A stretch of DNA of 64,000 nt, taken from contig NZ_JACAOS010000003.1 of assembly GCF_013386165.1 (NCBI RefSeq), forward strand, positions 62,001 to 126,000, given 5' to 3'. The DNA comes from Pseudomonas gingeri (GTDB lineage: Bacteria > Pseudomonadota > Gammaproteobacteria > Pseudomonadales > Pseudomonadaceae). The notes under the pieces are model-generated. The model worked only from the letters and a program-made list of their open reading frames with translations. It was not told where the DNA came from and ran no database searches. Every line of letters begins with the position of its first letter. Positions within the stretch are counted from its first letter, which is position 1. The position numbers were made by a program, and so were the translations under genes. This document shows, piece by piece, positions 13,531 to 21,000 of the stretch.

Positions 13531-15708
13531 ATGTCTGATCGTAACGCAAGGAGCAGCGTTTCGCCCGAAACGCGAGCACACACAGGAAGTGAAGACAGTG
13601 GCATTGCCTCACTCGTCGTCATCGCCCAACTTTCGGGTGTCGCCGTCAGCGCGGAACGCCTCAGGCATCTTTCAGGGCTGTCCCGGCCTATTGATGCACT
13701 GACGCTGGTGCGCCTGGCCCGGCAGGTCACGCTCAAGGCCCGCTCGACCACGAGCCAGATCAGTCGCTTGGCACAGACACCACTCCCCGCAATCGCCGAA
13801 CTTCGCGACGGACGCTTTCTGGTCCTGGCCAAGTGCGCGAATGACAATGTCTTGCTGCACGATGAAGTGCAGCAACGGACCTTTCAAATCACCCTGGCTG
13901 AATTTGAACAAGTCTGGTCCGGTCGTTTGATTCTGGTCACTTCGCGTGCCGTTCTCGCCCAAGGCGGCGGCAAGTTTGATATGTCGTGGTTTATTCCTTC
14001 GATTGTCAAATACCGCAAGCAGTTTATGGAAGTGTTGGCCGGCTCGTTTTTCCTGCAGCTATTTGGCCTGGTCTCGCCCTTATTCATGCAGGTCGTGATT
14101 GATAAAGTGCTGGTGCACAAATCAATGTCGACTCTGGATGTGTTGGCGTTCGGCCTGATTACCATTTCAGTGTTCGAAGCCTTGTTGGGTGGGCTGCGCA
14201 CCTACGTCTTCAGTCATACGACCAACCGGGTCGATGTCGAACTGGGCGCGCGTTTGTTCAACCATTTGCTGGGGTTGCCGCTGGCGTACTTCCAGGCCCG
14301 GCGAGTGGGCGACAGCGTGGCACGGGTCCGTGAGCTGGAAAATATCCGCAACTTCCTCACCGGTAACGCGTTGACGGTGGCCATGGATATGTTTTTCACC
14401 CTGGTGTTCTTCGCGGTGATGTTGACCTATTCGCCCTTGTTGACCTTGATCGTCTTTATCTCGCTGCCGTGCTACATCGCCTTGTCGGTTCTCGTCACAC
14501 CGGTGCTTAAAGCCCGGCTCGATGAAAAATTCCGTCGTAGTTCGGAAAACCAGTCGTTCCTGGTGGAGTCCGTGACGGGCATCGAGACCATCAAGTCGAT
14601 GGCGGTCGAGCCCTTGATGCAGCGGCGTTGGGAAGAACAGCTGGCGGCCTATGTTTCCAGCGCCTTCAAGGCCTCCAACCTTTCCAGCTCAGCCAATCAG
14701 GTGGCCTCCCTGATCAGCAAACTCACCACGGCGGCCTTGCTGTGGTTCGGCGCCCGGTTGGTGATTGGGGGCGATCTCTCGGTCGGCGAGTTGATTGCCT
14801 TCAATATGTTGTCAGGACGCGTGAGTGGCCCGGTCCTTCGCCTGGCGCAACTGTGGCAAGACTTCCAACAGGTGCGGCTGTCGATGGACCGCCTGGGCGA
14901 TATCCTCGATAACCGAGCCGAATCCGGTGTTTCCGCCGGGCAAGCTTCGATGCCGCCGGTCAAGGGTGAAGTGGTGTTCGACCGGGTGGTGTTCCGTTAC
15001 CGTGCCGACGGCCCCGAGATCCTGCGCGGTCTGTCGTTGACGGCCGAAGCGGGGAGTGTCATCGGCATTGTCGGTCCCTCCGGGTCCGGTAAAAGTACCC
15101 TGACCAAGCTCATCCAGCGCCTCTATTCGCCCGAGCGCGGGCGGGTGCTGATTGACGGTATGGATTTGTCGGTGCTCGATCCTGCTTCGCTACGGCGCCA
15201 AATCGGTGTGGTCCTGCAAGAGAACATGCTGTTCAAAGGCACGGTGCGCGACAACATCGCCTTTGCCTCACCTGGGATGCACTTTGATCAGGTGGTTGAA
15301 GCCGCGGAGTTGGCCGGCGCCCATGAGTTCATCCTGGAGCTGCCACAGGGTTACGACACGGAACTGGGGGAGCGCGGGAATGGTTTGTCGGGTGGTCAGC
15401 GGCAACGCATCGCCATTGCCCGGGCCCTGGTGACCAATCCGAAGATCCTGATTTTCGACGAGGCTACTTCGGCGCTGGATGCGGAGTCGGAGTCCATCAT
15501 CCACGGCAACATGCACAAGATCTGCAAGGATCGCACGGTGTTCATCATTGCCCACCGCTTGTCCGCGGTCAGAATCGCCCAGCGGATTATCACGGTCGAG
15601 AAAGGCACCATCGTCGAAGAAGGCAGCCACGACGAACTGCTGCAGCAGGACGGGCGTTATGCCTCGCTGTGGCGTCATCAGACGGGGCATCTGCATGTCG
15701 CTGCTTGA
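13531..15708 (+). CDS. Type I secretion ABC transporter with degenerate C39-like domain
   Basis: This 725-residue inner-membrane ABC exporter of the HlyB/LapB type powers one-step secretion through an HlyD adaptor and TolC. Residues about 20-140 form a C39-peptidase-like domain, but the catalytic Cys position reads Gly (DSGIASL), so it should bind substrate without cutting it. The transmembrane domain follows (about 160-440). The nucleotide-binding domain has Walker A GPSGSGKST, signature LSGGQRQR, Walker B ILIFDEATSALD and an H-loop AHRLS. It overlaps the adaptor gene by 14 bp, which implies co-translation. The start at 13531 has a weak ribosome site. The probable cargo is the 1953-residue repeat protein encoded downstream. 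Confidence 0.95.
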   Translation: MSDRNARSSVSPETRAHTGSEDSGIASLVVIAQLSGVAVSAERLRHLSGLSRPIDALTLVRLARQVTLKARSTTSQISRLAQTPLPAIAELRDGRFLVLAKCANDNVLLHDEVQQRTFQITLAEFEQVWSGRLILVTSRAVLAQGGGKFDMSWFIPSIVKYRKQFMEVLAGSFFLQLFGLVSPLFMQVVIDKVLVHKSMSTLDVLAFGLITISVFEALLGGLRTYVFSHTTNRVDVELGARLFNHLLGLPLAYFQARRVGDSVARVRELENIRNFLTGNALTVAMDMFFTLVFFAVMLTYSPLLTLIVFISLPCYIALSVLVTPVLKARLDEKFRRSSENQSFLVESVTGIETIKSMAVEPLMQRRWEEQLAAYVSSAFKASNLSSSANQVASLISKLTTAALLWFGARLVIGGDLSVGELIAFNMLSGRVSGPVLRLAQLWQDFQQVRLSMDRLGDILDNRAESGVSAGQASMPPVKGEVVFDRVVFRYRADGPEILRGLSLTAEAGSVIGIVGPSGSGKSTLTKLIQRLYSPERGRVLIDGMDLSVLDPASLRRQIGVVLQENMLFKGTVRDNIAFASPGMHFDQVVEAAELAGAHEFILELPQGYDTELGERGNGLSGGQRQRIAIARALVTNPKILIFDEATSALDAESESIIHGNMHKICKDRTVFIIAHRLSAVRIAQRIITVEKGTIVEEGSHDELLQQDGRYASLWRHQTGHLHVAA

Positions 15709-17116
15709 TCGCTGGTTCCCCCGACTGCGGCATTACCGCGACATTGCCCGCGCTGCGCTCGATGCTGAAAAAGCCCAGGGCAATCCGCTGCAACGGCAGC
15801 GCGACGAGGTTGAGTTCTTGCCGGCGGCGCTGGAGGTACTGGAAACCCCCGCGTCCCCGGTGGGGCGTGGCCTGATGTGGGCGTTGATGCTGTTGTTCGC
15901 GATTGCCTTGGTTTGGTCGACCATCGGCAAGCTCGATGTGGTCGCGGTGGCGGAGGGCAAGGTCGTCCCTAACGGCAAGAGCAAAACCATCCAGCCGCTG
16001 GAGGCCGGTATCGTCAAGGCGATCCTGGTGGATAACGGCCAGCATGTGACTCAAGGCCAGGCGTTGATTGAGCTGGACCCGACCGAGGTGACTGCGGATG
16101 TCGGCAAGTCGAGGACCGCGCGGGTCGACGCAATGCTGACGATCAACCGTGCCCAGGCCTTGCTGGATGCACAAACCGCCAATCGGGCACCCACCGTCAA
16201 AGCGGTTCCGGACGCTACGGAGGATCGGCAGCGGGATACCCAACGTTTCGCTGAAAGTGCGTTTTACGAACACCGCAGCAAAGTCACCAGCTTGCGTTCG
16301 GAGCTGCAGAAGCGCGTGCAGGAGCTGCAAACCACCCAGCACAAAATCAGCAGCCTGCAGCAGACCTTACCGATGACCCGCGCCGAAGAGGAGGACTACC
16401 AGACCTTGCTCCAGCAAAGCTATGTGCCGCGCCATGCCTACCTGGAAAAGGAGCAGGCACGGATTCAGCAAGAGCAGGAGCTGGCCGGGCAGCAGAGTTA
16501 TGCCAAGGAATTGCAGGCCACGATTCAGGAGCAGCGCGACGATATCGACACCGCTATTGCGCAATTTCGTCGTGAACAACTCGACGCGCTCAATCAGGCG
16601 CAACAGCAGTTGGCCCAGGATCAGGGCGATGAAACCAAGTTCCAACAACGGCAGTGGCAAACCCATTTGACCGCACCGGTGGGCGGTACTGTGCAGGAAC
16701 TGGCGGTGCATACGATTGGCGGGGTGGTCACTCCGGCGCAGGCGTTGTTGGTGATTGTGCCGGACGACGTCGGGCTGGAAATTGAAGCGCAGATTCTCAA
16801 CCGGGATATCGGTTTTGTTCGGCCCGGGCAGGATGCGGAAATCAAGCTGGATGCGTTTCCGTATACCCACTACGGCACGATCGCGGGCAAGGTCATGTCG
16901 ATTTCGCAGGATGCGGTTAAGGATGACAAGTTAGGGTTGGTTTATCCGGCAAGAATTCAGCTCGGCGCGCATGTGATTGTGGCGGATGGTAAGGATGTTC
17001 AGTTGGAGCCGGGCATGTCGAGTTCAGTGGAGATCAAGACTGAGCAGCGGCGGATTATTGAGTATTTGTTGACGCCGTTGTTGAAGTATCAGAGTGAGGC
17101 GTTGAGGGAGCGGTGA
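15695..17116 (+). CDS. HlyD-family type I secretion periplasmic adaptor
   Basis: This 473-residue membrane-fusion protein links the ABC exporter to the TolC channel. A short cytoplasmic N terminus is followed by one transmembrane helix (about 60-80), a lipoyl half-motif, a long Gln/Glu-rich coiled coil (about 170-330), the second lipoyl half (LTAPVGGTVQEL) and a beta-barrel C-terminal domain. This is the expected length and order for HlyD proteins that partner C39-like-domain exporters. The ATG at 15695 overlaps the end of the exporter gene, so the pair is translationally coupled. Its confident assignment supports reading the locus as a type I secretion system. Confidence 0.95.
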   Translation: MSLLDRWFPRLRHYRDIARAALDAEKAQGNPLQRQRDEVEFLPAALEVLETPASPVGRGLMWALMLLFAIALVWSTIGKLDVVAVAEGKVVPNGKSKTIQPLEAGIVKAILVDNGQHVTQGQALIELDPTEVTADVGKSRTARVDAMLTINRAQALLDAQTANRAPTVKAVPDATEDRQRDTQRFAESAFYEHRSKVTSLRSELQKRVQELQTTQHKISSLQQTLPMTRAEEEDYQTLLQQSYVPRHAYLEKEQARIQQEQELAGQQSYAKELQATIQEQRDDIDTAIAQFRREQLDALNQAQQQLAQDQGDETKFQQRQWQTHLTAPVGGTVQELAVHTIGGVVTPAQALLVIVPDDVGLEIEAQILNRDIGFVRPGQDAEIKLDAFPYTHYGTIAGKVMSISQDAVKDDKLGLVYPARIQLGAHVIVADGKDVQLEPGMSSSVEIKTEQRRIIEYLLTPLLKYQSEALRER

Positions 17117-17392
17117 ATTTTTAATGGCGGGGAATGCAGCTCCTAGTGTAGTGGTATGGGTTTGGTAAGTTTTAGGTTGGAGGTGTTTATAAGGGAGGAG
17201 TATGGTTGTGAAGTGTTATTTTTCAAGAATTTTCTTGTTGGTAGTTTTACAATCTGCGTTGTGAGGTTTGGGGGGGCTGCCTGTTCTATGCTGGACAAGA
17301 TTTTGGTGAATTCGGAGTACTCGGAATAGCACTCGGAGGTCTTAGGTTCTCGAAGAATTTCCGTACACTACTGAAACTGGAGATATGTTTTC
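17117..17392. other. AT-rich gap between adaptor gene and membrane-protein gene
   Basis: Roughly 275 bp of AT- and G-rich non-coding DNA. Base composition drops abruptly here and stays low through the next gene and the start of the giant gene. A separate promoter for the downstream genes could lie here, but no clear boxes or terminator stand out. Confidence 0.4.
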
Positions 17393-18022
17393 ATGAAACT
17401 TAGCCTGCCCGAAGATTCCCCGCGTGAGAAGTGGTTTAATGCTACCCCAATATATGTTTTTTTTCCTATGCTTATCGTGATCTATGCATTCTCAAGATTT
17501 TACTTTCAACACTTCAATGAGACTCTGGCAGAGTATCTCACCCCTATAGTAAACGGGTTGGGATTTGTTGGTATAGAGATTGCCCCTATATTGCAAGGGC
17601 CGCTCGATACTACTTTTTATAAAAATCTAAGTGGGATATCTTTCATTGGGGCTTTTACGTATAACCTTGTGTCGATATTGTATATGGTTAAGCACAGAAG
17701 GACTGCGGGTTTAAGTTGTGTTGATGCCCATGCGCTATTGATGAAGCGAAAGCAGTGGGGAGCGAAAAAAACTTGGATAGTACTACATTTCTATATATAT
17801 GTTGGCATAAGCGCTCTTGGGGGGTTCATGACACTAGGTCTCTTAAATAGCATATTCCATTGGCAGGTATTTTCGATTGGTCATGGTGATATATTGAAAA
17901 CTTGCTTGGTGTCTGTGTATTTTTGCTTTTTAGGTATGACTCCGCTATATCTTTATTCCGTGGTCTTAAAGTATATAGCGTTTGATGTCTCTTGCATTTT
18001 AAAAAAACAGATAAATCAATAG
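17393..18022 (+). CDS. Unknown four-helix membrane protein, AT-rich
   Basis: I do not recognise this 209-residue protein. It has about four hydrophobic segments (roughly 21-40, 80-98, 125-150 and 165-190), a basic loop KHRR after the second, and a Lys-rich C terminus, so it is likely an inner-membrane protein. GGAG lies about 10 nt before the ATG, so the start is credible. Codon use is strikingly AT-rich (many ATA, TAT and AAA) compared with the exporter genes, which suggests acquired DNA. It ends 14 bp before the giant secreted-protein gene and is probably co-transcribed with it. An accessory role in secretion or a protective (immunity-like) role are guesses from position only. Confidence 0.75.
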   Translation: MKLSLPEDSPREKWFNATPIYVFFPMLIVIYAFSRFYFQHFNETLAEYLTPIVNGLGFVGIEIAPILQGPLDTTFYKNLSGISFIGAFTYNLVSILYMVKHRRTAGLSCVDAHALLMKRKQWGAKKTWIVLHFYIYVGISALGGFMTLGLLNSIFHWQVFSIGHGDILKTCLVSVYFCFLGMTPLYLYSVVLKYIAFDVSCILKKQINQ

Positions 18023-18036
18023 CAAGGAAGTGAATT

Positions 18037-21000
18037 ATGGCAGGCTCGGATTCTACCCCTAGTTGGTATCATGCTAGTGCTGCAGACTGGATTGGATTAG
18101 GTGCTGCGGTGATGGCCGCAATCATAACCAAAGGTGCATCTTTAGGGGAAACAGCGGCGTTAAGTCAAGATGCTAAAGCAGCAGAAAATGCCGGAAATTA
18201 TTTTTTTGGAATAGTGGGCTCGGTACCAGGTGTGGTCGAAAACACTGCAACAGCAACATCGAAAGACAGCAAGGTATCCCCGGGTCAAGCGTTTACGCGT
18301 GAGGTGTTTGCGGGGTGGGCCGGCTATATAGCGACCGGAGCAACTGACGTCTTAGTCACAGGTCTTTTATCTGCTGCTGGTCTTACATTTGGGGCGCCGG
18401 TGATAGTAGGCGCTACAGCGATAGCTGCTGGTTATGCAGTTACTAAATATCTATCCAGCGAAATCGAAAAAAGTGATGCGATTGCAAATGCGGCTGAAAA
18501 AGCAGCGGCAGCGGCTGCAAGTAGCACTGCAGACTCTGATCCTATATCAAATAGGCAATACGCGTTGGATGACGGATCTCTCGTTACGGTTCAAACGGAC
18601 GGGACGTTAAATATACAAACGGCGCTAGGTACATATCAATATGATGCTGGGGGAAACCCATTTTCTTACACTGATACTGCCGGGGTATCTCTTAGCTATG
18701 ACAGTGTTACTGGCCAAATAACTGGGGTCAACACTGCTAGCCCACTGGAAGGGCTGCTGACAATTGGGCCCGATGGCATCCAGATTACAGATCAAAGTAC
18801 GGGTGTCGATGTCGGGACGCTTTCCGTGGATAGCTCAGGGTCGTTTCAACTTTCCCAGACTGGGGTGGGGACGTTAACTGTGCCCAATACTCAGAGCAAT
18901 CAAGATATAAGCTTTGCAAAAGATAATGGTGACGGGACAACGACAACTACCACGCTGGCAGCAGATGGTAATTCAGTTGCTACCACTGAGGTCGATGCTA
19001 ATGGAAATGTTCTTCTTACATCCTTAACTGATATTTCAAATGGTACGAATCAATCCACTACAAGCTTTATGGATGCTGATGGCAACTTTTTAGGATCTCT
19101 GCAGACAACGAGTACAGTGGGCACGGATTCAACGACGACTGTGAGTTCCCAGTTGGACGCGAGCGGGCTTTTGATTGGGACTACGTCAACTATAACAAGT
19201 AATGATGGTAGCAGCGAGGTCAACAGCAAAGACAGTCAGGGTAATACGCTCTCTGAACAAATTATTGCGTCGGATGGTTCGGCAGTTGTCACAACATTTA
19301 ATAGTTTGACAGACCCCAATCTGAATAGCACTGTTTCGAAAGATTCAAATGGCGACATTTTTGAGACCAGCACGACCGTTGCTGGCGATACCCCAGGCTC
19401 TTATGTAAGCACTACGCTTGACGCAAATGGCGCCTTGATTGAGAAGGAGACCCGGACGACTGATGACAGTGGCACCACTGACTCTCAGGCGTATTATGAG
19501 GGCGGCAGGCTCAGCTCTACGAGTGATATAGCAGCTGACGGCTCACGTATCGATACCCAATATGAAGACTCCAGTGATCCTAAAATCACCCAATCCAGTC
19601 ATTTTGATGACAACGGTGATCTGGTCTCGCAATCATCGACGCAAAAAAATGAAAGCGATGGCAGCTACCTGACGACTTCGACCAATCCCAGCGGACAAAC
19701 GCTATCGACGCTTGTAGAACAAGCGGACGGAAGCATGACTCAAACGATTTTTAATAATCCCAACGATGCAAATCTCAAAACTGTCATCGAGAACGATGCA
19801 CAAGGCGATCTTGTCGGTGTTTCCACGACAACAGCGGGCACGGACAGTGATTACCTTACCGTTAGACAAAATGGCGATGGAGAAACCACGGGTACGGATA
19901 AGACAAACATCACTTATGATGACCAAGGTCAGAAAAACGAGCACATCCAAAGCTACGACGCCAATGGGGTGCCGACTGGCAGTAGTGATGAAGTGACGTC
20001 ACCGAACGGTCACGTTAGCGACACCATAAATGGCACGGGTGTTGGCGCGGATCTGAACAACTCCACGATCACCCTCGCCCCCGATGCTCAGGCAAATCTC
20101 GTGGGCACCGGAAATGACGTCACGATTGATAATGGTGCAAGCCTGGTGTCCCAGGCATCTGACGGTACTTCGGGTTCTCAACAAGGCAATCAATTCACCT
20201 TGTCGAGCGGCGCCATTCTTATTGATTACGAAGGCAACAGCACGGTCGCGGACATCATCACGCAAACATTCGGTTCTACAGGTGCCAATGTTACGTTGGA
20301 CGGCGGTGTTGCGACCACGGAACTCAGTGGTGCCACCATCACCACCAAAGATGGCACCACCCTGATGGTCGTGGGTGACAACAACTGCGTTGATGGCAAC
20401 TGCACTGTTGCGATTGATGGGGACGGCAATCAATTCACGTTGCACGCTGGCGATATCGCCAGCATCAATGGTAACGACAATACAGCTAACGCCGTAGGGG
20501 ACGGCGCACAGCTGAGTGTGGCTGGAGCGAATAATAGCGTTGATGCCACCAATGGCATCATTACTTTGGCCGACGGCACAAGTACAACCCTGACCGGTGA
20601 TGACAATCAGCTCTCGGTGGGAAGTGATGTGGCCGCTACCATTGTGGGCACTGACAACACCGGTACCCTCAATGGTTCGGGCAGCACAATCACTGCCGGT
20701 GATGATTTTACGTTGAGCATGGCTGGCGCCAGTAACAATGACACTATCTCCGTAGGTGCCAACGGCACTGTCAGTATCGCCAGTGGTGATCAGGGTGAGG
20801 TGATCAACCTCATGAATGGCATCCTTAATTTGGGCTCGAATGTTGGTGTGACGAGTGATGGAGTTGGTGGGAACACGATCAGTGCAGGCGCAGACGACAG
20901 TCTAGTGGCGAATAATGACACGATCAGTTTTTCGGGTGGTGGAGACTCCATCAGTGGTGCAGGTGACACGATCTCAGCCAGTGATGACAGTCTATTGATT

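Noticed and set aside
13531..13960. C39 peptidase that would cleave a double-glycine leader
   Set aside because: The catalytic Cys position reads Gly (DSGIASL), and the giant protein shows no double-glycine leader at its N terminus.
19999..20445. Minus-strand open frames inside the giant gene
   Set aside because: They follow the repeat periodicity of the sense frame and have no start signals; shadows of the solenoid repeats.
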